The translations under genes were made by a program, and so were the position numbers. A DNA stretch of 11,810 nt from Campylobacterota bacterium. Lineage in GTDB: Bacteria; Campylobacterota; Campylobacteria; Campylobacterales; Sulfurovaceae. Positions 1-6,291 of this stretch are shown here, one piece after another (position 1 is the stretch's first letter; every line of letters starts with the position of its first letter). The stretch spans positions 1-11,810 of the forward strand of contig JAADEA010000057.1 in NCBI GenBank assembly GCA_013153675.1, in the 5' to 3' direction. Below the pieces are notes generated by a model that searched no databases, was not told where the DNA came from, and saw only the letters and a list, made by a program, of their open reading frames with translations.

Positions 1-196
1 TTGCTAAAGTAATTCCATCAGCTCCATTATTACCAGCACCTGTTGCTATTAGAACTTTTGAGTTGAGAGGAAAATTTCTTCTAATAAACTCTTCCATTGA
101 GCTTGCTGCATGTTCCATTAAGATATCTTCTGTTAAGTGATACTTTTCGTAACATTTTCTATCAAGTTCATAGCAGCTTTTAAAGACCTTTTGCAT
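1..196 (-). CDS. nnrE: NAD(P)H-hydrate epimerase, N-terminal part (cut by window start)
   Basis: Reading the minus strand from the ATG at 196-194 gives 65 codons that run off the window. The product begins MQKVFKSCYELDRK and includes a helical stretch with EDILMEHAA (residues 24-31), then KVLIATGAGNNGADG (47-61). The G-x-G-N-N-G-x-D-G loop is the signature of the YjeF N-terminal domain, which epimerises damaged R-NAD(P)HX to the S form for the partner dehydratase. Members are either stand-alone (about 200-230 aa) or fused to the ADP/ATP-dependent dehydratase (about 460-500 aa). Which one this is cannot be told because the C-terminal part is missing. The start is supported by GAAGGA on the minus strand (203-208), six bases before the ATG. 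The gene is divergent from rpsU. Confidence 0.88.
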   Translation of the reverse strand, partial: MQKVFKSCYELDRKCYEKYHLTEDILMEHAASSMEEFIRRNFPLNSKVLIATGAGNNGADGITLA

Positions 197-222
197 ACTT
201 TTTCCTTCAAAACTTTTTTAAA

Positions 223-228
223 ATTTTA
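223..228 (-). promoter_or_regulatory. Probable -10 element for the nnrE gene
   Basis: On the minus strand this reads TAAAAT, preceded by a T-rich run and GATAAAAT context. It lies about 27 bases before the minus-strand ATG, leaving a leader of about 20 bases. No convincing -35 is seen, which is usual for sigma-70 promoters of Campylobacterota. Position and composition are the only evidence. Confidence 0.4.
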
Positions 229-250
229 TCTAAACCTAAAAAAAATTTGG

Positions 251-256
251 TAAAAT
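251..256 (+). promoter_or_regulatory. Probable -10 element for rpsU
   Basis: TAAAAT preceded by TTTGG and an A/T-rich tract resembles the extended -10 promoters of this phylum, which often lack a -35. A start about seven bases downstream would give an rpsU leader of about 50 nt that contains the anti-SD-like segment at 271-278 and the strong SD at 299-309. Confidence 0.45.
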
Positions 257-270
257 TGCCCTCAATTTAT

Positions 271-309
271 CCTCCCTTAAAGGGAAATCTGGATATGGAA
301 GGGGGTGAT
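271..309 (+). promoter_or_regulatory. rpsU leader: extended Shine-Dalgarno with upstream anti-SD-like segment
   Basis: AAGGGGGTGAT (299-309) can pair over 11 consecutive bases with the conserved 16S rRNA 3' end (complement AAGGAGGTGAT), with one G-U wobble. It sits at the right distance from TTG 314-316 and so decides that start. Upstream, CCTCCCTT (271-278) looks like the anti-SD itself. Bases 272-278 can pair with 299-305 (seven pairs, one wobble, 20-base loop), which would hide the SD. A smaller hairpin, TCCC/GGGA (273-276 with 282-285), would compete with that pairing. The complementarity is visible; regulation is inferred. Confidence 0.55.
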
Positions 310-313
310 AAGA

Positions 314-526
314 TTGCCAGGAATCGTTGTATCACCAAAAGAGAGCTTTGAAGAGGCGTATAGAAAATTTAAGAGACAATGCGATAGAAATCTAATTGTT
401 ACTGAGGCAAGAGCAAGAAGATATTATGAAAAGCCTACAGAAAGAAGAAAAAAAGAGAAGATTGCAACTCGCAAAAAGATTCTCAAAAAACTATATATGC
501 TTCGCAGATACGAAGCAAGACTCTAA
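314..526 (+). CDS. rpsU: 30S ribosomal protein bS21
   Basis: The 70-aa basic protein begins [19 protein letters not shown] and ends [11 protein letters not shown], matching the usual 70-aa bS21 of Campylobacterota in length and in both ends. bS21 joins the 30S platform near the anti-Shine-Dalgarno end of 16S rRNA and assists initiation. The start is TTG at 314. An in-frame GTG at 305 would add MIR, residues absent from the family, and it lies inside the Shine-Dalgarno sequence, so it is rejected. The gene has its own promoter-like element (251-256) and is followed by a terminator-like hairpin (534-549), so it is probably monocistronic. The TTG start and very strong SD are unusual and may reflect autoregulation. 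Confidence 0.96.
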   Translation: MPGIVVSPKESFEEAYRKFKRQCDRNLIVTEARARRYYEKPTERRKKEKIATRKKILKKLYMLRRYEARL

Positions 527-533
527 TTCTTCT

Positions 534-556
534 TCCCCATTTTTGGGGATATTTCC
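534..556 (+). terminator. Possible intrinsic terminator after rpsU
   Basis: TCCCCA (534-539) and TGGGGA (544-549) form a perfect 6-bp stem with a TTTT loop, eight bases after the rpsU stop. The following tract is short (TATTTCCC), so termination may be incomplete and some read-through into purT is possible. Confidence 0.5.
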
Positions 557-575
557 CACTTTTTAAAATTTTTGC

Positions 576-581
576 TAAAAT
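576..581 (+). promoter_or_regulatory. Probable -10 element for the purT unit
   Basis: TAAAAT preceded by ATTTTTGC matches the T-rich, TG-extended -10 style typical of Campylobacterota promoters. It lies 30 bases before the purT ATG. This would drive the six-gene unit ending at 6231. No other promoter-like gap exists inside that unit. Confidence 0.5.
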
Positions 582-611
582 CTTTTCAAAACTTATTTAA
601 TAGGATAAAAG

Positions 612-1775
612 ATGGTATTTACAACTCCGCTAAAATCTGATTCAATTAAAATTATGCTTCTTGGATCGGGTGAGTTAGGAAAAGAGGTAGCAATTGAGGC
701 TCAACGCTTAGGTTTAGAGGTAGTAGCAGTAGATAGGTATCCTAATGCTCCTGCACATTTAGTGGCAAATAGGGCATATGTGATAGATATGCTCGATTTT
801 GATGAGCTAATAGATGTAATTAGAAGAGAAAAACCAAATTTTATTTTGCCAGAGGTAGAGGCTATTAATATTGAAGCTCTCTTTGAAGCTGAAAAAGAGG
901 GCTTTAGAGTAATTCCAAATGCTGAAGCAGTTAATAAAACAATGAATAGAAAAAATATTCGCAAATTTGCAGCTGAAGATTTGGGAGTTAAGACAAGCAA
1001 ATACTTTTTTGTAAAAGATCTAAAAGGTTTAGAAGATGCAGCAAAAAATCTTGGCTTTCCAGTGGTTATTAAACCGGTAATGAGCTCATCTGGACATGGA
1101 CAAAGTATAGCAAGAGATTTTAATGATCTAAAAAGATCTTTAGAGATAGCAAAAGAGGCAAGGGGAGATTCAAGCGAACTTATAGTTGAAGAGTTTATAG
1201 ATTTTGATTATGAGATAACTCTTCTTACTATAAAAAATGATTATGAGGTTAAATTTTGTCCTCCTATTGGGCATATTCAAAAAGATGGGGATTATATCTT
1301 CTCATGGCAGCCTGCTAATATGAGTAAAGAGGCTCTAAAGAGAGCTGAAGAGATAGCAAAAAAGGTGGTAGAAGGACTTGGTGGAAGGGGAATATTTGGA
1401 GTTGAATTTTTTATAAAAGGAGATGAGGTATATTTTTCTGAATTATCCCCAAGACCTCATGATACTGGTATGGTTACTATGATTACTCAAAGCCAAAGTG
1501 AGTTTGCTCTTCATATTAGAGCAGTTTTAAATTTACCTCTTGATTTTGAATTTTTTAAAGCAGGGGCAAGTGGTGCCTATAAGGCAAAAAGAGAGAGTAA
1601 AAATCCAAAAATAAAGGTAGCAGAAGATGCTTTTTCAAAAAGTACTTTTGTAAGAATATTTGGTAAGCCAAACTCTCATAAGGGCAGAAGAATGGCAGTT
1701 GCTTTAGCTCTTGGAGAAAATATTGAAGAGGCTTTGGAAAAAGCTAAAAATATAGTATCTAAAATGGATGATTAA
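612..1775 (+). CDS. purT: Formate-dependent phosphoribosylglycinamide formyltransferase
   Basis: PurT uses ATP and free formate to formylate glycinamide ribonucleotide, the third step of purine synthesis, bypassing 10-formyl-THF. The 387-aa product is close to the E. coli length (392) and colinear with it. Visible motifs are [15 protein letters not shown] (residues 15-29, GAR-binding N domain), E82 and E84 in LPEVEA, and [14 protein letters not shown] (111-124). The ATP-grasp loop is MSSSGHGQS (157-165), and the metal-binding acids are E265 (FGVEFF) and E277 ([11 protein letters not shown]). FGKP lies near the C terminus (350-353). The ATG follows AGGAT with a six-base gap, and the N-terminal extension matches the family. 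It heads a compact unit; the next gene starts 11 bases after its stop. Confidence 0.96.
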   Translation: MVFTTPLKSDSIKIMLLGSGELGKEVAIEAQRLGLEVVAVDRYPNAPAHLVANRAYVIDMLDFDELIDVIRREKPNFILPEVEAINIEALFEAEKEGFRVIPNAEAVNKTMNRKNIRKFAAEDLGVKTSKYFFVKDLKGLEDAAKNLGFPVVIKPVMSSSGHGQSIARDFNDLKRSLEIAKEARGDSSELIVEEFIDFDYEITLLTIKNDYEVKFCPPIGHIQKDGDYIFSWQPANMSKEALKRAEEIAKKVVEGLGGRGIFGVEFFIKGDEVYFSELSPRPHDTGMVTMITQSQSEFALHIRAVLNLPLDFEFFKAGASGAYKAKRESKNPKIKVAEDAFSKSTFVRIFGKPNSHKGRRMAVALALGENIEEALEKAKNIVSKMDD

Positions 1776-1781
1776 AGGAGG
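1775..1781 (+). promoter_or_regulatory. Strong ribosome binding site fixing a GTG start
   Basis: AAGGAGG overlaps the last base of the purT stop codon and stands five bases before GTG 1787. There is no nearby ATG in frame, so this site decides the start of the VKOR-thioredoxin gene. Confidence 0.75.
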
Positions 1782-1786
1782 AGAGA

Positions 1787-2602
1787 GTGAAATTTTTTGC
1801 AAGAGTTCTACTTCCTTTATTACTTTTGGTATATATTGGAGTAGATACATTTTTAAAGATAAATCATAGCTCTTTATGTGAGGCTACAGGATGTAGACTT
1901 GCTTCTATGATTTTAAGATTTGATCCAATTTATCTAAACTTTATGGGTCTTGGAGCAGTAGCTATTATTTTGGTGTTGGGGTGGTTATCTCTAAAGAAAA
2001 AGGAATTTGAAAAGTTATTTTTTATAGCCCTCTTTTCTGCTGTAATTTTTGAGAGTATAATGATTGGGGCTCAACTATTTATAAACCCAACTCCATGTAT
2101 ATTTTGTTTAGGAGTATATGGATTATTGTTGCTTATATTGCTCTTTTCTTCCAAAGAGTATTTTATGGTGGCAATTGTTCCGCTTTTGGCAATATTTATT
2201 GCATTAAGTACTCTAAATTTTGCTAAAAATGAAGCTCTATTTGCCAAAGATGGATTATATTTAATTCAATCTCCAACTTGTCCGCATTGCAAAAGGGTAA
2301 AAGAATTCTTTAAAAAAGAGAATATCTCTTATATAAAAGTAGATGCATCAAATGCTAATGGGTGGTATTTAGCAAGAACATTGAATATATCTACTATTCC
2401 AATTTTGGTAGAAAAAAGAGGAGGTAAAATTAAGATAATCTCTGGTGATAGAGATATTATTGAATATTTTTCAAAGAAAAAAAATAAAACCAACGAAAAT
2501 AAGGAAAATAAAGAGAATAAAACAGTAGAGCCAATACCTCTTCAAAAAGCACAAGGATGTTCATTAGTTCCAATTACAGGTAGTGGATGTGAGGATAATT
2601 AG
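1787..2602 (+). CDS. VKOR-family disulfide oxidase fused to a periplasmic thioredoxin-like domain
   Basis: The 271-aa membrane protein is read from GTG. Five hydrophobic segments (about 5-21, 51-67, 78-98, 105-120, 125-143) are followed by a soluble domain. C31 and C36 lie in the first outer loop, and C104-I-F-C107 sits at the start of the fourth helix. These are the two redox pairs expected of vitamin K epoxide reductase homologues, which oxidise a partner and pass electrons to quinone. Residues 155-228 look thioredoxin/glutaredoxin-like: C165-P-H-C168, a following basic helix, and a cis-Pro-type STIP (202-205). Placing the KKK at 70-72 in the cytoplasm puts all cysteine pairs and the thioredoxin domain in the periplasm. 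The tail (229-271) is Lys/Asn-rich and ends with a further pair, C258 and C268. The likely role is oxidative folding of exported proteins, in place of or beside DsbA/DsbB. A DsbB-like assignment is the main alternative. Confidence 0.8.
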   Translation: MKFFARVLLPLLLLVYIGVDTFLKINHSSLCEATGCRLASMILRFDPIYLNFMGLGAVAIILVLGWLSLKKKEFEKLFFIALFSAVIFESIMIGAQLFINPTPCIFCLGVYGLLLLILLFSSKEYFMVAIVPLLAIFIALSTLNFAKNEALFAKDGLYLIQSPTCPHCKRVKEFFKKENISYIKVDASNANGWYLARTLNISTIPILVEKRGGKIKIISGDRDIIEYFSKKKNKTNENKENKENKTVEPIPLQKAQGCSLVPITGSGCEDN

Positions 2603-3013
2603 ATGGTTGAACAACATCTAATTACTCTTCCTCCCTTTAAAAGGGGTGTCTATTTAATTACTCCATATATTAATGAGATAGATTTTAAGATAAAAAATGG
2701 GATTTTAAATCTATTTTTAATGCACACTTCAGCCTCTTTGGCGATAAATGAAAATTATGATCCAAGTGTAAGAAGAGATATTGAGACTTTTTTAAAAACT
2801 CTTATTCCAGATTGTTGGGAGGGGTTTACTCATATTTTAGAAGGATGTGATGATATGAGTGCTCATATGAAAAATATTTTTATTGGATCTTCTCTAACTC
2901 TTCCTATAAAAGATGGCTCGCTCTATCTTGGAGTGTGGCAGGGAATATATCTTTTAGAACATAGAGAGGGTCCTCATAAAAGAAAGATATTCTTAAGTGC
3001 AATTGGGGAGTAG
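2603..3013 (+). CDS. YjbQ/UPF0047 family protein (secondary thiamine-phosphate synthase-type)
   Basis: The 136-aa protein carries the full UPF0047 (PF01894) pattern: HTSASL (41-46) followed by NEN-x-DP-x-V (49-56), EGCDDMSAHMK (80-90) and GVWQGIYLLEHR (110-121). The family forms a small trimer. E. coli YjbQ has weak thiamine-phosphate synthase activity, so databases use that name, but the physiological role is not settled. Length is usual for the family. One difference from the common motif is C82 where proline is frequent (EGPDDMPAH). The ATG abuts the stop codon of the VKOR gene, and its SD (GAGGAT, 2591-2596) lies inside that gene, so the two are probably translationally coupled. Confidence 0.9.
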   Translation: MVEQHLITLPPFKRGVYLITPYINEIDFKIKNGILNLFLMHTSASLAINENYDPSVRRDIETFLKTLIPDCWEGFTHILEGCDDMSAHMKNIFIGSSLTLPIKDGSLYLGVWQGIYLLEHREGPHKRKIFLSAIGE

Positions 3014-3016
3014 ATT

Positions 3017-3952
3017 ATGAAAATAGTATTTTTAGATGCTAAAACATTAGGAGATGATATCTCTTTGAGATGTTTTAAAGGCTTTGGTGAGATCGAGGTA
3101 TATCAAACTACATTGCCAAATGAAGTGGTTGATAGAATAAAAGATGCTGATGTTATTGTTACTAATAAGGTAGTGATTGATAAATCGGTTATGATAAATG
3201 CTAAAAGATTAAAGTGTATATGTGTAGCAGCCACAGGAATGAATAATATAGATTTAGATGCTGCAAAAGAGTTAAATATTGATGTAAAAAATGTTAAAGC
3301 CTATTCAACAAATAGTGTTATTCAACATACATTTGCAATGCTATTTTATCTATTGGAACAATTAAGATATTATGATGATTATGTAAAGAGTCTTAAGTGG
3401 TCTGAAAGCTCCTTATTCACCTCTTTAGATAGAAAATTTTGGGAGATAAATGGAAAAAATTGGGGAATAATAGGACTTGGAACAATTGGTAAAGGAGTAG
3501 CTAAAATTGCTTTGGCATTTGGAGCTAATATCTTTTATTATTCAACTTCTAAAAAGAATAAAAATAGCAACTATCCTCATTTAGATTTAGATGAATTATT
3601 ACAAAAATCTCATATTATCTCTATTCATGCTCCTTTAACAAAGGAGACTGAAAATCTAATTACAAAAAGAGAGCTTGAGTTAATGAAAGATAGAGCTATT
3701 TTATTAAATTTGGGAAGAGGAAAGATTATAAATGAGGAGGATTTAGCTCAAGTTATTGATAAAAAGGAGATTTATGTAGGATTAGATGTTTTAGAAAAAG
3801 AGCCTCCTTCTAAAGATAATCCTCTACTTCATATAAAATATAAAGATAGATTACTAATTACTCCTCATATAGCATGGACGAGTAAAGAGGCAAGAGAGAA
3901 ACTAATAGAGGGAATTTGTAACAATATAAAAGAGTTTTTGGAGAAAAGATGA
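3017..3952 (+). CDS. D-2-hydroxyacid dehydrogenase (NAD-dependent; possible hydroxypyruvate/glyoxylate reductase)
   Basis: The 311-aa protein of the D-isomer-specific 2-hydroxyacid dehydrogenase family interconverts 2-oxo and D-2-hydroxy acids. The NAD-binding fold has GLGTIG (153-158) with the preceding WGIIG strand. The catalytic triad is visible: R234 in NLGRG, E262 in DVLEKEP, and H284 in TPHIAW. The N-terminal half carries AATGMNNID (71-79) and the helix after [11 protein letters not shown] (95-105). The length suits the short hydroxypyruvate/glycerate group and lacks the regulatory domains of SerA. Exact substrate cannot be read from sequence; hydroxypyruvate, glyoxylate or another 2-oxo acid are all possible. 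It starts three bases after yjbQ with GGGGAG as SD, and its end overlaps the next gene by four bases (ATGA). Confidence 0.88.
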   Translation: MKIVFLDAKTLGDDISLRCFKGFGEIEVYQTTLPNEVVDRIKDADVIVTNKVVIDKSVMINAKRLKCICVAATGMNNIDLDAAKELNIDVKNVKAYSTNSVIQHTFAMLFYLLEQLRYYDDYVKSLKWSESSLFTSLDRKFWEINGKNWGIIGLGTIGKGVAKIALAFGANIFYYSTSKKNKNSNYPHLDLDELLQKSHIISIHAPLTKETENLITKRELELMKDRAILLNLGRGKIINEEDLAQVIDKKEIYVGLDVLEKEPPSKDNPLLHIKYKDRLLITPHIAWTSKEAREKLIEGICNNIKEFLEKR

Positions 3953-5532
3953 TAGATGTATTAGTAATTGGAAGTGGTGGAGCTGGCTTAATGGCAGCTC
4001 TTAGCGCACATAAAGAAAAAGCAAATGTAACATTAGTAACAAAAGGAGATATTACTAACTCTCAAACAGTAATGGCACAAGGTGGAATTAATGCAGCTCT
4101 TGGAAATATGGAGCCAGATTCAATTGAGTCCCATATTAATGATACTCTAAAGGCTGCAAGAGGTTTAGCAAAAAAAGAGATGGTAGAGCTTATGTGTCAA
4201 GAGGCACCTTTAGCAATTGCTTCATTGGAGGTTATGGGAGTTAATTTTTCAAGAATAGATGCTAATGAGCCTCTAAAAAGTATTGCTCAAAGAAAACTTG
4301 GGGGTGCAAGTGCAAAGAGGGCATGTTATGCACAAGATTATACAGGTTTAAAAATTGCTCAGGTATTAATAGATCAGATTTTAAATAGAGATATTGAGGT
4401 ATTGACTCATCACTATCTTTTAGATTTAATTGTTGAAGATAATATAGTAAAAGGGGCTTTATTTTTAGATATAAATAATGGGGATATTAAGGAGATTTGG
4501 GCAAAAAGTACTATTGTAGCAACTGGCGGATTTGGAGCTATATATTATGGATATACTACCAATAGCTATAAGGCAAGTGGAGATGGAATTAGTGCTATTT
4601 TAAGGGCTGGTGGTAGCGTAAGTGATATGGAATTTATTCAATTTCATCCAACTGCTCTAAAAAATAGTCATGTATTAATTAGTGAGAGTGCAAGAGGAGA
4701 GGGAGGAATTTTAATTAATAGCGATAATGAGAGATTTGTAGATGAACTTGCTCCAAGAGATATAGTTGCAAGGGCTGTTTATGAAGAGATTCAAAAGGGC
4801 AAAAGGGTATTTTTGGATTTAAGAAAAATTACCTCTTTAGAAGAGAAACTTCCACAAGAGGTAGAGCTTTGTAGAGTTTTTGAAGGGGTAGATCCATTAA
4901 AAGAGCCTGTTGAGATATTTCCTGTTACTCATTATACAATGGGGGGAGTTGAAGTTAATAACAATTTTGAAGTAGATGGAATAGATGGCTGTTTTTGTGT
5001 AGGAGAGGCGAGTAATACCCATGTGCATGGTGCAAATAGATTAGGAGGTAATGCCCTTTTAGAGATTATTGCTTTTGGAAATTTAGCAGGTAAAGAAGCT
5101 GCTAATAGAGCAAAGAGAATCTCTTATAGTGAACCTAAAATTGATCATATATACAAAATGCAAGAGTTTATTAGATCTCTTTTCCTTAAAAAAGAAGGTG
5201 AAAATTTTTATAATATAAGAGAAGAGATGGGAGAGATTTTCTTTAAAAAAGTGGGGATTGTAAGAGATGAAGAGTCCCTAAATAGAGCTTTAAATGAGAT
5301 TAGAGCGTTACAGTATAGATTTAATAATAGTAAAATTAGTGATAATTCTATTAAGGCAAATAGTGAGCTGATAGATTTTTTAGAGCTGGCTAATATGTTA
5401 ACTCTTGCACCTATAATTATCTCTATGGCTCTTGCAAGAAGAGAGAGTAGAGGTGCACATATTAGAAGAGATTATCCTAAAAGCAGTGATACTTTTTTAA
5501 AAAGCTTTGTTTTTAAGTTAAAAAGAGATTAA
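3949..5532 (+). CDS. Fumarate reductase/succinate dehydrogenase-type flavoprotein, cytoplasmic, probably with non-covalent FAD
   Basis: The 527-aa flavoprotein starts directly at the FAD-binding strand ([12 protein letters not shown], 3-14) with no signal or Tat sequence. Active-site motifs of the family are present: QFHPT (231-235), SARGEGG (247-253), APRDIVAR (268-275, R270 aligns with the proton-shuttling arginine), THYTMGG (327-333), [13 protein letters not shown] (360-372) and RRESRGAH (497-504). The segment SQTVMAQGG (38-46) aligns with SHTVAAEGG of E. coli FrdA, so the histidine that binds FAD covalently is Gln39 here. L-aspartate oxidase (NadB) also lacks that histidine and is the main alternative. 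GGNALLE and the iron-sulfur partner 12 bases downstream favour an Frd/Sdh-like enzyme. The likely reaction is fumarate reduction to succinate. It is coupled to the preceding dehydrogenase by an ATGA overlap. Confidence 0.85.
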   Translation: MIDVLVIGSGGAGLMAALSAHKEKANVTLVTKGDITNSQTVMAQGGINAALGNMEPDSIESHINDTLKAARGLAKKEMVELMCQEAPLAIASLEVMGVNFSRIDANEPLKSIAQRKLGGASAKRACYAQDYTGLKIAQVLIDQILNRDIEVLTHHYLLDLIVEDNIVKGALFLDINNGDIKEIWAKSTIVATGGFGAIYYGYTTNSYKASGDGISAILRAGGSVSDMEFIQFHPTALKNSHVLISESARGEGGILINSDNERFVDELAPRDIVARAVYEEIQKGKRVFLDLRKITSLEEKLPQEVELCRVFEGVDPLKEPVEIFPVTHYTMGGVEVNNNFEVDGIDGCFCVGEASNTHVHGANRLGGNALLEIIAFGNLAGKEAANRAKRISYSEPKIDHIYKMQEFIRSLFLKKEGENFYNIREEMGEIFFKKVGIVRDEESLNRALNEIRALQYRFNNSKISDNSIKANSELIDFLELANMLTLAPIIISMALARRESRGAHIRRDYPKSSDTFLKSFVFKLKRD

Positions 5533-5544
5533 AAGAGGGGTTAT

Positions 5545-6231
5545 ATGAAAATAAAGATAAAAAGAACTAATCAAATAAAAGAGTATAGCGTTAATGCACA
5601 TCTTTTATTAAAAGCTTTTTATGAAATAAAGAGCAAAATAGACTCTTCTTTTACTTTTGATAGTGGATGTAGAAGTGGGGTGTGTGGAAGTTGTGCAGTT
5701 AAAATAAATGGAAAAGAGGCTTTAGCCTGTATGAGCAAGGTTAATGATGGGGATTTAATAGAGCCTTTAGATTATCATAGAGTAATTAGGGATCTAAAAG
5801 TTGATAGAAGCCAAAAATTAAATACTCTAAAAAGAGAGAAAGCCTTTTTAAAAGAGTATAAAGAGGTGACTTTAACAAAAGAGGATGAAAAATTAACTCA
5901 AATAGAGAGTGATTGCATATTATGTGATAGTTGTTATAGTGCTTGCCCTGTTTTTGCCGTTAATGAGGAGTTTTTAGGACCATTTGCACTTACAAGAGCT
6001 TATAAATATGTAGTAGATAAAAGGTTAAAAGAGCCAAAAGAGATTATTGATAATATTCAAAAAAATGGAATTTGGGATTGTACTTTATGTGGAGAGTGTA
6101 CTCTTGTTTGTCCAAAAGGAATAGATCCAAAAGGAAATATTATAGAACTTAGAAATATTAGTGCAAGATATGGATATATGGATCCAAATTTTGGTAGTAA
6201 TTTTGGAGGATTTGACTTTAATAGCTTTTAA
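5545..6231 (+). CDS. Fumarate reductase/succinate dehydrogenase-type iron-sulfur subunit
   Basis: The 228-aa protein has the two-part FrdB/SdhB build. An N-terminal plant-type ferredoxin domain carries C42-x4-C47-x2-C50 and C62 for a [2Fe-2S] cluster. A C-terminal domain carries C124-x2-C127-x2-C130-x3-C134-P and C179-x2-C182-x2-C185-x3-C189-P. In E. coli SdhB the second region has only three cysteines (C-x5-C-x3-C), giving [3Fe-4S] at the quinone end. Here C182 is additional, which allows a second [4Fe-4S], as described for the non-classical Sdh of some archaea. It would carry electrons to the flavoprotein encoded just upstream. No membrane anchor or CCG-domain (HdrB-like) subunit follows: the unit ends at a hairpin and the next gene is convergent. 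SD is GAGGGG (5535-5540). The electron donor is therefore unknown. Confidence 0.88.
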   Translation: MKIKIKRTNQIKEYSVNAHLLLKAFYEIKSKIDSSFTFDSGCRSGVCGSCAVKINGKEALACMSKVNDGDLIEPLDYHRVIRDLKVDRSQKLNTLKREKAFLKEYKEVTLTKEDEKLTQIESDCILCDSCYSACPVFAVNEEFLGPFALTRAYKYVVDKRLKEPKEIIDNIQKNGIWDCTLCGECTLVCPKGIDPKGNIIELRNISARYGYMDPNFGSNFGGFDFNSF

Positions 6232-6234
6232 TAT

Positions 6235-6258
6235 TTAAGTGATATATTAAGTGAACAA
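6235..6258. repeat. Two 12-bp tandem units beside the terminator hairpin
   Basis: TTAAGTGATATA (6235-6246) is followed at once by TTAAGTGAACAA (6247-6258). The first eight bases are identical. The second unit's AGTGAA (6250-6255) is also complementary to TTCACT (6262-6267) and could form a small alternative hairpin with the left arm of the 6263-6290 structure. It may be chance in AT-rich DNA. Confidence 0.5.
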
Positions 6259-6262
6259 CTTT

Positions 6263-6290
6263 TCACTAAAGGGAATATACCCTTTAGTGA
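6263..6290. terminator. Bidirectional terminator-like hairpin between convergent genes
   Basis: TCACTAAAGGG (6263-6273) and CCCTTTAGTGA (6280-6290) form a perfect 11-bp stem with loop AATATA. It lies between the stop of the iron-sulfur subunit (6231) and the stop of the convergent outer-membrane gene (6292). U-tracts are short on both sides (TTT on plus, AAAGTTG on minus), so it may act partly as a 3' mRNA stabiliser. The location strongly suggests shared use by both transcripts. Confidence 0.65.
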
Positions 6291-6291
6291 T

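Noticed and set aside
305..313. GTG at 305 as the rpsU start, giving a 73-aa product
   Set aside because: It lies within the Shine-Dalgarno sequence and adds MIR, which is absent from bS21; TTG 314 gives the exact 70-aa family length with good spacing.
701..1000. Minus-strand open frame inside purT
   Set aside because: Shadow of purT: no SD and low-complexity hydrophobic/Ser-rich translation, while the plus strand has full family motifs.
3949..5532. L-aspartate oxidase (NadB)
   Set aside because: Shares the AQGG segment and non-covalent FAD, but [13 protein letters not shown] and an iron-sulfur subunit immediately downstream fit the fumarate reductase family better. Not fully excluded.
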